A DNA stretch of 64,000 bases from Novipirellula aureliae (lineage in GTDB: Bacteria; Planctomycetota; Planctomycetia; Pirellulales; Pirellulaceae), in NCBI RefSeq assembly GCF_007860185.1, contig NZ_SJPY01000001.1, positions 1,489,631 through 1,553,630 on the forward strand, in the 5' to 3' direction. The first letter of the stretch is position 1. The number at the start of each line of letters is the position of its first letter. A program made the translations under genes and the position numbers. This document shows, in pieces, positions 25,675 to 34,709 of this stretch. The notes under the pieces were generated by a model that saw nothing but the letters and a program-made list of their open reading frames with translations, was not told the DNA's origin and did not search any database.

Positions 25675-26535
25675 GTGTTCAACTACATCAAAACCGCATT
25701 TTTAAATCAATGGAATCTGCTGCTATTTGCAGGCGGGATGGGGTTTGCTGTGTTGTCAGGCCAGGCGGATGTTGCGATACCGATCGTGATCGCGATGGAA
25801 ACCGCCTACGTGGGTCTATTGGGTACGCACCCGAAATTTCAAAAATACGTTGACGCACAATCCGCGAAACAAGAACGTCAACAAACGAGTGCGAAGAACC
25901 AACAGGTACTCGACAAGATACTATCCAGTTTGCCTAAAGCGATGCTGGGTCGTTACAACGGACTGCGTGATCGCTGTCGCTGGCTCGGCCAGATCGCCAG
26001 CGACTTGAAAGAGCCACTGGAATATGACGCCCATCAACCGTTTGAGACCCTGCAAACACGCGGTCTCGATCGGCTGCTGTGGGTCTTTCTAAGGTTGCTG
26101 TTTTCGCAACATCGCCTGGAACAGTTCCAAGCGGCTGTATCGGAAGACCAGATTCAAGCAAATCTGAAACAGATCGATTCACAACTGGGGCGACTGCCTG
26201 AAAACGACACCTCCGACAACGTCGCCAAGATCCGCCGTACATTGCTGGACAATCAGGCGACCTTGAAAGAGCGGTTAGAAAACTATTCGCAGGCCAAGAG
26301 CAATTTGTTGTTCGTGAAGCTGGAACTCGATCGGGTCGAGAACAAGATCAAGTCGTTGTCTGAGTTAGCGGTGAATCGACAAGACCCTGAGTACATCAGC
26401 GGCCAGATCGACGCGGTGACCAGCAGCATGAAAGAGACGGAGCGAACGATGAATGAGCTACAGTTCGTCACCGGGCTAGGAACACTTGATGACGACGCCC
26501 CCGAACTGATTAACGAGACGCAGATACAGTCGTAA
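25675..26535 (+). CDS. Membrane-anchored coiled-coil protein, last gene of the PspA-AAA-ABC cluster
   Basis: 286-residue protein starting at GTG 25675, 15 bp after the ABC ATPase stop codon. Two hydrophobic segments (about residues 13-28 and 33-50, WNLLLFAGGMGFAVLSG and AIPIVIAMETAYVGLLG) form a hairpin anchor. The remaining 230 residues are charged and helical with heptad-like runs (LKQIDSQLGRLPENDT, LENYSQAKSNLLFVKLELDRVENKIKSL), so a long coiled coil on the cytoplasmic side is likely. No family was recognised. Co-directional spacing ties it to the ABC transporter, and it could be the membrane platform for PspA or the AAA+ ATPase, which is inference. Confidence 0.88.
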   Translation: MFNYIKTAFLNQWNLLLFAGGMGFAVLSGQADVAIPIVIAMETAYVGLLGTHPKFQKYVDAQSAKQERQQTSAKNQQVLDKILSSLPKAMLGRYNGLRDRCRWLGQIASDLKEPLEYDAHQPFETLQTRGLDRLLWVFLRLLFSQHRLEQFQAAVSEDQIQANLKQIDSQLGRLPENDTSDNVAKIRRTLLDNQATLKERLENYSQAKSNLLFVKLELDRVENKIKSLSELAVNRQDPEYISGQIDAVTSSMKETERTMNELQFVTGLGTLDDDAPELINETQIQS

Positions 26536-26587
26536 AGCATTAGGCGGCAAAGCTCCATTTGGGCGCACCATCCATTATCTGTGATGA

Positions 26588-28210
26588 TTATTCATCGGTG
26601 TCAGCTATTTCATTCGGCTTGATGGCTAGTTGGCTGTCATAGACAATGCGGATATCGGATTGATTGAGCTTGCAACGAAATAGACCTGGATAGAGGGCCG
26701 ACACTAACTGGTCACCCAATGGATAGCCTCGAACGTTGTCGTTGTAAAAAAAGAGCTCCAACGGCACATCGGGCAGCCCTTCAAACGAAAAACTCCCATC
26801 GCTCTTGGTTCGTTTGCTGAAGCGATTGAAAACCGGCCCCCAAACTGACTGTTTGGGTGTAAGCTTCAGATTTGGCACCGGTTGTCCGTGGACATCGACA
26901 ACGATGCCAGACAATTTCTGATTGCCTGTTGCATCCCGCGACAGTCGTTCTGCGGAGGATTGCTGATCCAAGGCCGTTTCATCTGCGTCCAGTGGTCGCA
27001 TCCAAACATCGATATCTTCAATCGATTTGTCGAGTCGCACGGCAATGGTCGTCGAATCTATCAATTGATAATTCATCTTTTCATGGTCCAACGCAAAACC
27101 TTTCACTTTCAAACGCACCTCATACGTTTCCGGTGGAAGGTTGGTCATCTCGAATCGACCATCATCATCGACAGGAACCTCGATCAAATCCCAGGCTGGC
27201 ATTCGGTCCAACGTGATCGCTATTGCATCCGGCAATGCACTCTGACCGCTGACCTTAATCGCACCGGAAATCGTCACCCCTTTCGCTGCCTCAAGGACCC
27301 CCAAATCCAATGTAGAACCGTCCTCCTTTAACGCAAACAAGCCGGTTGGGATGACTGGGCCTTTCGATCCAACTTCGACAGGAGTGAACACGGCGTACTG
27401 ATCGTCAGCTGGTAAGGCAGTGAACTCGAAGCTGCCATCCTGATCGGTCGTCGTCAGGATAGCCTTCAAGAAGATCTTCTTCAAGCGACCGCGATTGACC
27501 TGCACGACAGCAATTGGCTCGCCGGGCAACGGCCTGCCATCTTGGACAACCTTACCTTTGACCACAGCTCCCGAAGGTAGCACGATCGCGTGCGATTCAT
27601 CGCCTGGATTTAATGGTTCCGAGATCACGCCTGCGTAGCCATCGGCTGTCACTTGGAGGTCAATTTCCTCGTAATCTTCGGTCAACAGCATTCGAAATCG
27701 GCCCTGATCATCGCTGACCACGGTTGCCGCACCGTCGACACGACCACGCCATCGCCGGCCATTCGATGTCGCTCCCCAAGCATCGATTAATGCACCCGAT
27801 ACCGGAACACCAAGTTCGGATCGTACCACGCCATGGACGAGATGGTCCGATGAAACATCGGCGGGAAAATCCTGCAAAGTAATTTCAGGCGTTTCGATTG
27901 AGGGATCGATTAGGCTCGTCGCGACAGTGATTTTGTCGACTGCAGTGACGACCAAGCGAAACTGAAGATCAGGGCTAACGTCGCGGATTTCAAAACTTCC
28001 TTGTTCACCCGAAACAGCAGACTTCGCACAATCAAGATAACAAGAAGGACAGAATATCGCCGGGCCAGACTTGGGTGCCGCCGTCGATATATCGATTCTG
28101 GCACCGCCAATCGGCTTTCCTGATCCATCAATTATCGTTCCTCGTAAGTCATCCGCGACAACCAAGCTCGGAATGATCGAAAGCATCGAAGCGAGAATAA
28201 TGAATCGCAT
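26588..28210 (-). CDS. Secreted protein with carboxypeptidase-regulatory/CNA-B-like domains
   Basis: About 540 residues, starting at ATG 28210 because this gives a clean signal peptide (MRFIILASMLSIIPSLVVAD); the frame is open to 28327 but that adds 39 uncharacteristic residues. The mature protein is a chain of beta-sandwich repeats of the carboxypeptidase-regulatory-like type, each with the pattern GTIIDGSGKPIGGARI ... GSFEIRDVSP, for example GVVRSELGVPVSGALIDAWG, GKVVQDGRPLPGEPIAVVQV and GIVVDVHGQPVPNLKLTPKQ. A CPSCYLDC cysteine cluster lies in the first repeat. It is exported and probably a structural or adhesive surface protein. It converges on the PspA-ABC cluster without evident functional link. 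Confidence 0.85.
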   Translation of the reverse strand: MRFIILASMLSIIPSLVVADDLRGTIIDGSGKPIGGARIDISTAAPKSGPAIFCPSCYLDCAKSAVSGEQGSFEIRDVSPDLQFRLVVTAVDKITVATSLIDPSIETPEITLQDFPADVSSDHLVHGVVRSELGVPVSGALIDAWGATSNGRRWRGRVDGAATVVSDDQGRFRMLLTEDYEEIDLQVTADGYAGVISEPLNPGDESHAIVLPSGAVVKGKVVQDGRPLPGEPIAVVQVNRGRLKKIFLKAILTTTDQDGSFEFTALPADDQYAVFTPVEVGSKGPVIPTGLFALKEDGSTLDLGVLEAAKGVTISGAIKVSGQSALPDAIAITLDRMPAWDLIEVPVDDDGRFEMTNLPPETYEVRLKVKGFALDHEKMNYQLIDSTTIAVRLDKSIEDIDVWMRPLDADETALDQQSSAERLSRDATGNQKLSGIVVDVHGQPVPNLKLTPKQSVWGPVFNRFSKRTKSDGSFSFEGLPDVPLELFFYNDNVRGYPLGDQLVSALYPGLFRCKLNQSDIRIVYDSQLAIKPNEIADTDE

Positions 28211-28479
28211 GTTTGGCCCGTCAAATAGGGGAAAGACGATGTTCAAGTCAATGCGTTGGGAATTCAACTTATTCATCATCGATCTCCAGCGGCAAGAAAA
28301 AACACAAACTCGCCGACTGGCACCCAACGAAACGAATCCGTTTTAGCTTAACATACAAACGCTCACGTTTCACGCGGTAAACTTGTTGACAAACAAGGCC
28401 CGATCAGCGAGTTACCCCGAATCGTTTTTTTAGTTTAGAAGTGTCGCACAAGATTCGCCCCTACGCGGCATAGCCTGGA

Positions 28480-28532
28480 TCACCGTTCACCCAACAGACG
28501 CGCCTGCTTGATCATTTGTTGCAACTGCAGGA
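28480..28532 (-). pseudogene. Remnant of the 3' end of a vWA-type gene
   Basis: On the minus strand this reads LQLQQMIKQARLLGER followed by a stop, matching the last residues of the vWA protein at 14375 (VQQLQQMIEQARQLSER and stop) at both DNA and protein level. Nothing upstream of it matches; the sequence breaks into a truncated family D repeat. The surrounding gap 28211-28739 otherwise holds no supported gene. Confidence 0.65.
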
Positions 28533-28537
28533 TTCAC

Positions 28538-28620
28538 ATCGTGTAGGCCCCCTCCCGAACGGCGGCTTTACGCCGCGTTCGACCTCCCCCAAACGAAGTT
28601 TGGGAGAGGTGGTTAAGTTG
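28538..28620. repeat. Repeat family D, truncated copy
   Basis: Matches the right half of the family D repeat at 20983-21146 (ATCGTG, AGGCCCCCTCCCGAACG, GTTCGACCTCCCCCAA) and ends in the GAGGTGGTTAAG tail seen at 49190. It begins where the vWA-gene remnant ends. Confidence 0.75.
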
Positions 28621-28739
28621 TTGACTCAGGTGAACTTAAAAACTGCACGACCTCTTTAGCAAAGAGGTTTGACGCATTCGATGTTGACGCCGCGCTAAGA
28701 TTGCGCGTCGTTTTTCTTGTCACCGGCGAGGCCCTATCG

Positions 28740-29030
28740 ATGCCCCATTTGCCATTGCGAGCCTGTCAGTTGTGCGGACGTGTGACCCGCCGTGGTACGA
28801 CGGAGCACCATTTGATCCCACGCATGTGCCACTCGAACAAATGGTTCAAAAAGCGATTCACGCGAGAACAAATGCGGGAAACGATCTCGGTTTGCCGTGA
28901 TTGCCACGTTTCGATTCACAAATTGATCCCAAGCGAAAAAGAACTGGGTCGGGATTTTCACAGTATCGAAGCACTGCTCTCGCACGAGCAACTCGCCAAT
29001 TTTGTCTCCTGGGTACGACGCCGAAAATAG
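28740..29030 (+). CDS. Small HNH-like zinc-binding protein
   Basis: 96-residue cytoplasmic protein from ATG 28740 (MPHLPLRACQLCGRVT); the longer frame from 28701 is less likely. The motif order CxxC, then EHHLIPR, then CxxCHxxIH is that of compact HNH nucleases (treble-clef zinc with a His-His catalytic pair). The tail (KELGRDFHSIEALLSHEQLANFVSWVRRRK) matches what I recall of a widespread family annotated only as HNH endonuclease. It stands alone, with no toxin partner or methylase beside it. DNA-nicking activity is inferred from the motif. Confidence 0.85.
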   Translation: MPHLPLRACQLCGRVTRRGTTEHHLIPRMCHSNKWFKKRFTREQMRETISVCRDCHVSIHKLIPSEKELGRDFHSIEALLSHEQLANFVSWVRRRK

Positions 29031-29171
29031 CCAGAACTCCATTTCCTGCTAGTGATTCTTCGTCTCATTCCCGTTGGGAGGGTGAGGGATGAAACTTTGG
29101 CTCTTCCAAAGACTTCACGAAAGAGAATTTCATGTACGACACGACATCAAGACTCCGAGTGTTGACCGACA

Positions 29172-30263
29172 CTAGGGCGTTTCGGTTTGCTCGGCGACCT
29201 TTAAAGAACCGGGGTAGTTGAGCACCAACTGTTTGATCGCAGTGCGAGTCAAGCCCGGTGACAAGTACTGAGCGAACGCGAAGTCGATCAGTTTCTGGTT
29301 TGCCTCTGACGTATAACCTACCAAATGCGGTTTCATATTACCGCCAACATTCGCGTCGACATCCAAGACTAACGTCTTGTCGTTCGGTTCAAACGATAAG
29401 TCATCCAAGTCGATCCAACGTCGTTGCGAGGCGACTCGCGTTTTGAAGTCGATCCGTCGCTCGAGTGGCTGATAGACGAGACTCCATTGTGTCATGTCGC
29501 CTTGAGCAACACTTTCAAGCGATTTAAACGCATAGTCGATCTGCTGTTCTTTCGACATGTTGTTATCCGCTTTCTCGATCGCTTGAACGGCTTGGATGTA
29601 ACGTCGCTCACTCGAGGATCGCAGATCGCGTGTCGTGTATGCACGATCGCAATCCGTGCATGTCGAATTCGTTAACGCGCACTGGGCCGTACCGGTTCCG
29701 TAGCGGACCACCGGTTGACCATCGACAAACTCGACGACGGCAACGTCACCGGTCTGGTCGGTCACGAAGTAGTGAACACGTTCGACCGATGGCAATAGCG
29801 GCATCGGGTAAACCTCATCAAGACTAGCGATCACCTCGCGAACGCTCTTTGCCGTATCGAGTTGATATTGAACCCACTGAATCACATTGACCGTCTTACC
29901 ACCACGTGTTGGTTTCGGAAACTGTGCTTCGTTTAACTGTAACAGATCGACCGTTAGCCCGACTTCATTCATTCCCGCAAAGGGAATTTCGCGGCCAAAT
30001 TGGACAAACGAAACACTACCGTATTTCGAAGTCCAACTCACAGGCTGCACCGGTGAAATTGCCGTTTTGCGAATTCGTCGTTGATTGACCACGATCATGC
30101 CTTCACCGAACATCCAATCATGATTGCGGGCGACGATCAGATGCCCATTGTTCGAAAAACGCATGATCGTACAGGCCTGGGCGGCCGGCTGCGAACAACA
30201 GGATACAGTGACGAGTGCAGAAGCCATCACAACAAATTGAGTCGTTAGCCGTGCAATTTTCAT
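29172..30263 (-). CDS. Choloylglycine hydrolase / penicillin V acylase-like Ntn hydrolase
   Basis: Secreted enzyme of the linear-amide C-N hydrolase family. Start at ATG 30263 (MKIARLTTQFVVMASALV), which gives a signal peptide; the frame is open to 30377. The peptide ends AQA just before CTIMRFSNNGHLIVARNHDWMFGEG, so cleavage would expose the catalytic N-terminal Cys, as required for this family. The Arg of ARNHDW, the Asn of FAGMNEVGLTVDLL and a later Asn/Arg pair complete the expected pocket. About 363 residues, normal length. Substrates in the family include bile salts, penicillin V and N-acyl homoserine lactones; in a marine planctomycete quorum-signal or lipid amide cleavage is more plausible than bile salts, but the substrate cannot be read from sequence. 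Confidence 0.9.
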   Translation of the reverse strand: MKIARLTTQFVVMASALVTVSCCSQPAAQACTIMRFSNNGHLIVARNHDWMFGEGMIVVNQRRIRKTAISPVQPVSWTSKYGSVSFVQFGREIPFAGMNEVGLTVDLLQLNEAQFPKPTRGGKTVNVIQWVQYQLDTAKSVREVIASLDEVYPMPLLPSVERVHYFVTDQTGDVAVVEFVDGQPVVRYGTGTAQCALTNSTCTDCDRAYTTRDLRSSSERRYIQAVQAIEKADNNMSKEQQIDYAFKSLESVAQGDMTQWSLVYQPLERRIDFKTRVASQRRWIDLDDLSFEPNDKTLVLDVDANVGGNMKPHLVGYTSEANQKLIDFAFAQYLSPGLTRTAIKQLVLNYPGSLKVAEQTETP

Positions 30264-30406
30264 ATTGAATATCCGGGGCTGAGTTCCAAAGTAAGTTCTT
30301 TGGCGAAGGACGCTATCACGACGAAGATATGACTTCTTGCTACCCAAAGAGGTTGTCCGTTTTTTAATTCCAGTCAAGTCAATAATTTAACCACCTCCCT
30401 CAAACG

Positions 30407-30750
30407 GAGGAAGCCACTGAAATTGTACCAACAAGCGTAGGCCGGAGGCCGAAACATCTCTGCCGGTGGCGTGAGCCCAATGGAATGGATCAGAGGAAGC
30501 CACTGAAATAGTAGCAACAAGCGTAGGCCGGAGGCCGAAACATCTCTGCCGGTGGCGTGAGCCCAATGGAATGGATCAGAGGAAGCCACTGAAATTGTAC
30601 CAACAAGCGTAGGCCGGAGGCCGAAACATCTCTGCCGGTGGCGTGAGCCCAATGGAATGGATCAGAGGAAGCCACTGAAATTGTACCAACAAGCGTAGGC
30701 CGGAGGCCGAAATATCTCTGCCGGTGGCGTGAGCCACCGGAATGGATCAC
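30407..30750. repeat. 86-bp tandem array (4 copies) with AGGCCGGAGGCCGA core
   Basis: Four head-to-tail copies with exact 86-bp period (the motif AAGCGTAGGCCGGAGG starts at 30433, 30519, 30605 and 30691). Each contains the dyads GGCCGGAGGCC and CCGGTGGCGTGAGCC. Single degenerate copies continue to about 30860. Units differ at only a few positions. There are no unique spacers, so this is not CRISPR. With the family D tail at 30380-30406 it fills the gap 30264-30904. Confidence 0.9.
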
Positions 30751-30904
30751 AAGCAAAATACTAGCCCGGAGGGCGACACACCAGCGATGACATATCGGCC
30801 TCCGGCCTGAAAACAATGCTGCTACTTCAGCAGTCTCCAGTAGGAGTAGGCGGTAGCCTTTTTACGAGCTGCCGCGCAACCACTTGAAAATTTCACAACC
30901 AACG

Positions 30905-33900
30905 TTACAACGGTCTTAGCATTTTTTGCAATTTCACCTCGTCGATCGGGTTCATCATTTCGACCGAACCGTCTGCTCTGAGGATAAGCAGTGGTATTTC
31001 TTCATTCGGCTCCACGTCTGTGTCCGTTAAGTCTTCGGGCTTGGTCCAAGGGACGCTTTTCTTACTGGTTAGGATCAATGCGGCGTTCGACGTGCCGCCG
31101 GTGAATTCGTCAACTGAATGCCCTGTGATCCCTAGCCCGCCGTCGTCGGTGGCGATCCCAAGGAAATTTGTTTCACCCTTGCGTTGGTCCGATGAAGCAA
31201 ACGGAGTTCGGTACACGTCGGGCATCTGGTCCAACAGTGTGAGGTTATGCTCGCCATCCCAGGGTTCATCGAACCGATACTGTTCGAACAGCTCCTGCTG
31301 CTCAATGAACGGCAAAAGAGCGACCCGCCAGCTAAACGGATATGGATCTTTATCACCATTGCTGCCGCCACGCCTCCCCTCTCGCACGTTCTGGCTGCCA
31401 GGAAACTTGCGGTAGGCATCGTGAAAGTTATGAAACGCGATTCCAATCCGCTTCATCGAATTGACCGTATTGACGATCGATCGCGCAGGAGCCTGAGACT
31501 GTGCGGACTCAGCGACTTCATCCAACGAAAACGCTTGGTAGCGAATCAAATCATTCAAGACGGTTAACCATACAGGCCCCGTCTTATCAACTAGTCCTGG
31601 TAGCTCTTGCGGCGACCGCGGGATGTCACCCATTCGCTGCAGGACGAGGTTCGGAAATCCATCTTCGTCTGTAAAATCACGTGGGCGTCTGTTGCCAGTT
31701 TTGGCCGCAAGTCGCAACGTTCCGTCGGATTCGAATTCATAAATACCAAGCGCTGTTAGTGGACGGGGGAACCGCATCGCCATATCTATCTCGTTACCAC
31801 TCCATTCGCTATCGAGCGACAAGGTTCCGAGTAAGATCAAACCGACCCTTGGATGTGTGAAGTAGTAGATCCGCTGACCATCAATGGCCACCAGCAGCGG
31901 ATGTGTTTTGATACCGTTACTCGCAGCTTCGCCGATCCAAACACCCTGAAGACGATACAAGTCATTGCGCGCGTTCGTCGCTCCAAATTCATTAGGCAAA
32001 TCGGGCTGACGCAAGCCGCCATCGAGAGTCCGCATGATATCCTGAACTTCTTGCTCGCTAAACGCACCGGTTATCCTCGCTGTTTTACGAATTTCTGAAC
32101 GGATCTTGGGGGCTACCGCAATCGTTCCTTCGGATACGATCGCCAGGGGATGTCCCATGTTGTTTCGAGTCAGTAATTGAAATTTTGTTGCCAAAATGTC
32201 GTCAAATTCAACTTCGAGGCAACTACTTTGGTTTGCATCGAATGTCGTCCGCAGACTTGGCGCGTGTTGTTTTAATTCACCCCATTCGATTCGGTTCGCT
32301 GACGAACCGGATGCGAGTGCGTATCGATTGCCATTGTAATTTTCAACAATTGGAGCTGCCACATCCTCTTTCAACTTGATCCAAATACCGGTATCCGTCG
32401 TCACGACTTTATCATGCTTTGGATCAGAACTAATTTGGCTATGCAACAGAGCTTTCGCTGCAGACAATTCGGCATCGGATACTTCATCCGAGTTCAGCAG
32501 AACGATAAAGCCCAATGGTTCATAGGGCCGAATGGTGCCGTCTCCAATTTCCACAACAGGTGCCAGTTCTCCTTGGGAAACCTGTCCCGTAATCTCACTA
32601 CGCTGCCCTGGTGTTACCCCTGGCGTCTCCGTAATCGTCACTTGGCTACCCGCCGGTGCATTGACTTGCGTCTTCGTTCCATCGGGATACTCAATCGTGA
32701 TGGTGATTCCCAACACGAGGCCAACGACAAGTCCCATTAGCCCCGTAGCGAGGGCGACCCAGATCGGTACGTGGCGATCTCTCTCTGCTTGGGTTTGCGT
32801 ACTTCTAGCGGCAACAGCTACCGGAACGTATTTGGTTTGACTAAGTCGCATCAGATCATTGCCGACCGTAAACGGCTCCAATCGCTCGGCGATTTCCATT
32901 GGCGACTGCGGCCGTTTCGTGGGATCTTTTTGCAGCATTGAATCGACCAAGGACGCCAATTCTTTTGGCGCATCGGGCAAACACTGTTTCAGCCGCGGTG
33001 CAGGAGTCGAGACGTGGGCGGTCATTTTGGCGAACGGGGTTTCGTGGTTCTCGTCGGCAAAGGGAGCATGACCGGTGAGCAGTTTCATCAGGGTGCAGCC
33101 GAGCGAATAAATGTCCGCTCGGATATCGACGCTGCGGCTATCGGTTACTTGCTCTGGTGCGATGTAGTCGGCGGTTCCCATCGTTTGGCCCGTTCCCGTC
33201 AATTCGGGGCCAGCGATCTCGGGATGATCGGGATCGCCATATTCGAAGCGTGCCAAACCGAGGTCCAACAGTTTCACTTCACCCGAACGACTGAGCATGA
33301 TGTTGGACGGTTTGACGTCGCGGTGTACGAAACCTTGGCTATCGGTGTAGGCCAAAGCCACGGCGACTTGGCGAATGATCTGGCAGGCATCGGCGATCCC
33401 CAGTGGCCCGCTGCTTTGAACCAACTGGCCTAAATCCAAACCATCGATAAACTCGGTGACCAAGACCGCCGTCCCTTCGATCTCGCGGGCGTCATGGGCG
33501 GTAACGATGTTGGGATGACTCAATTGTCCTACCGCACGCATTTCGGCTTCAAAACGCTGGCGCATGCGTGGATCGGACAGCCGATGGGTGGCGAGTACCT
33601 TGAGGGCAACTTGGCGGCCAAGTTTGTTATGCCGCGCCAAATAGACGCTGCCCATCCCACCGCGTCCGAGCGGGCGAGTGACCTCGTATTCACCGATTTG
33701 TCGAGGCAATTCCGCCGTGTTTGCTAACACCGCCAAAGCTTTCGCCACCGCCGTTTGGCAGCTAGGTTCGTGGGCAAACGAGGCCAAGGGATCGGGTTGG
33801 CGTAGTTCAGCGATCAACGAATCCTCACCGTCGTCGATCGTCTCGAGCGCCGACGCGCACGATTCGCACTCACGCAGATGCTCAAAAATCGAATCGGACT

Positions 33901-33979
33901 GTGTCTCGGGTAAACGGCCCGACGCGTAGGCTCGCAGCCGCGTCGCTGGCGGGCACTCGGTGGGTGTTACGGTCATCAT
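30905..33979 (-). CDS. Multidomain Ser/Thr protein kinase with SecD-like, TIGR03067-like and DUF1559-like C-terminal domains
   Basis: 1024-residue kinase. Start at ATG 33979 (MMTVTPTECPPATRL), preceded by GAGGAGA; the open frame to 34258 would run into the divergent sigma gene. Parts in order: an anti-sigma-type zinc motif (HLRECESC, about 45); a kinase domain at about 95-360 with GRGGMG, ALK, HRDVKPSNIML, DLG in place of DFG, and APEQ; a membrane helix near 405-430; a SecD-head-like domain ending KTARITGAFSEQEVQDIMRTL (near 640); a TIGR03067-like beta domain (LQGVWIGEA, near 680); and a DUF1559-like C-terminus (NSMKRIGIAFHNFHDAYRKFP, LLPFIEQQELFEQY). It is divergent from an ECF sigma gene, a known planctomycete pairing. 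Confidence 0.9.
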   Translation of the reverse strand: MMTVTPTECPPATRLRAYASGRLPETQSDSIFEHLRECESCASALETIDDGEDSLIAELRQPDPLASFAHEPSCQTAVAKALAVLANTAELPRQIGEYEVTRPLGRGGMGSVYLARHNKLGRQVALKVLATHRLSDPRMRQRFEAEMRAVGQLSHPNIVTAHDAREIEGTAVLVTEFIDGLDLGQLVQSSGPLGIADACQIIRQVAVALAYTDSQGFVHRDVKPSNIMLSRSGEVKLLDLGLARFEYGDPDHPEIAGPELTGTGQTMGTADYIAPEQVTDSRSVDIRADIYSLGCTLMKLLTGHAPFADENHETPFAKMTAHVSTPAPRLKQCLPDAPKELASLVDSMLQKDPTKRPQSPMEIAERLEPFTVGNDLMRLSQTKYVPVAVAARSTQTQAERDRHVPIWVALATGLMGLVVGLVLGITITIEYPDGTKTQVNAPAGSQVTITETPGVTPGQRSEITGQVSQGELAPVVEIGDGTIRPYEPLGFIVLLNSDEVSDAELSAAKALLHSQISSDPKHDKVVTTDTGIWIKLKEDVAAPIVENYNGNRYALASGSSANRIEWGELKQHAPSLRTTFDANQSSCLEVEFDDILATKFQLLTRNNMGHPLAIVSEGTIAVAPKIRSEIRKTARITGAFSEQEVQDIMRTLDGGLRQPDLPNEFGATNARNDLYRLQGVWIGEAASNGIKTHPLLVAIDGQRIYYFTHPRVGLILLGTLSLDSEWSGNEIDMAMRFPRPLTALGIYEFESDGTLRLAAKTGNRRPRDFTDEDGFPNLVLQRMGDIPRSPQELPGLVDKTGPVWLTVLNDLIRYQAFSLDEVAESAQSQAPARSIVNTVNSMKRIGIAFHNFHDAYRKFPGSQNVREGRRGGSNGDKDPYPFSWRVALLPFIEQQELFEQYRFDEPWDGEHNLTLLDQMPDVYRTPFASSDQRKGETNFLGIATDDGGLGITGHSVDEFTGGTSNAALILTSKKSVPWTKPEDLTDTDVEPNEEIPLLILRADGSVEMMNPIDEVKLQKMLRPL

Positions 33980-34050
33980 TGCATTCTCCTCGAAAGTAGA
34001 CCACATTGTAGGGGGTATACTGAGATAAACGCGAACGTCTGACACCAAGA

Positions 34051-34653
34051 TTGCAAAACGTGCCTTTTCCACCCGATCGCCCCGAACATCCGACGCTTTC
34101 ATCCGCGTGGTTGATGGGAGCCAAGCAAATGGATTCCGATGCTTGGAGCCGATTGGTGACCACATTCGGACCGATCGTCTATCGTTGGTGCCGCGCATCG
34201 AGTGTGCCGATGTCCGATGCTGCCGACGTGGTTCAGGAGGTGTTTGCAACCGTCGCACGTGGGATCGGCGACTTTGAACGTCAGAAAGACAAGGGAAGTT
34301 TTCGCAGTTGGCTGGCCACGATTACTCGCCGTCGGACCGCCGATTACTTTCGTCGCGCCGCCAAAGCACAGGCCGCCGCGGGTGGCACCGATGCGATGCT
34401 ACGACTTGAGCAACATGCCGAATCGCTCGACTCGACCATCAATGAATCGAATGTTCAAGCCGCGATCTCGCAGCAAATGCTCGGGCAAGTACGAGCTGAA
34501 TTTGAACCGACAACTTGGGATGCGTTTTGGCTAACCACCATCGAAGAGAAACCGGCAAGCGAAGTCGCTGAACTCACCGGCCTCTCTCGAGCGAGCGTCT
34601 ACCAAGCGAAATCACGCATCCTTAGAAGATTGCGGCAACGCTTAGAAAGGTGA
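34051..34653 (+). CDS. ECF sigma-70 factor paired with divergent Ser/Thr kinase
   Basis: Up to 200 residues; the first in-frame start is TTG 34051, with better-looking ATGs at 34114 and 34129 (MGAKQ, MDSDAW), so the true product may be 174-179 residues. Region 2 is WSRLVTTFGPIVYRWCRASSVPMSDAADVVQEVFATVARGI with FRSWLATITRRRTADYFRR. Region 4 is FWLTTIEEKPASEVAELTGLSRASVYQAKSRILRRLRQRL. The 71-bp divergent spacer to the kinase gene must hold both promoters. Planctomycetes have many such sigma factors linked to Ser/Thr kinases, and phosphorylation of the sigma factor by the kinase is the likely control, which is inference. Confidence 0.94.
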   Translation: MQNVPFPPDRPEHPTLSSAWLMGAKQMDSDAWSRLVTTFGPIVYRWCRASSVPMSDAADVVQEVFATVARGIGDFERQKDKGSFRSWLATITRRRTADYFRRAAKAQAAAGGTDAMLRLEQHAESLDSTINESNVQAAISQQMLGQVRAEFEPTTWDAFWLTTIEEKPASEVAELTGLSRASVYQAKSRILRRLRQRLER

Positions 34654-34709
34654 GCAGCGGCCAACGATGGTTTCGATGCAGCCGCTCAGTGCCAATCACT
34701 CAGTAGCAG

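Noticed and set aside
30490..30816. Open frames running through the 86-bp array
   Set aside because: They are side products of a repeat whose length keeps some frames open (the translations repeat the same peptide), without a ribosome site or conserved domain.
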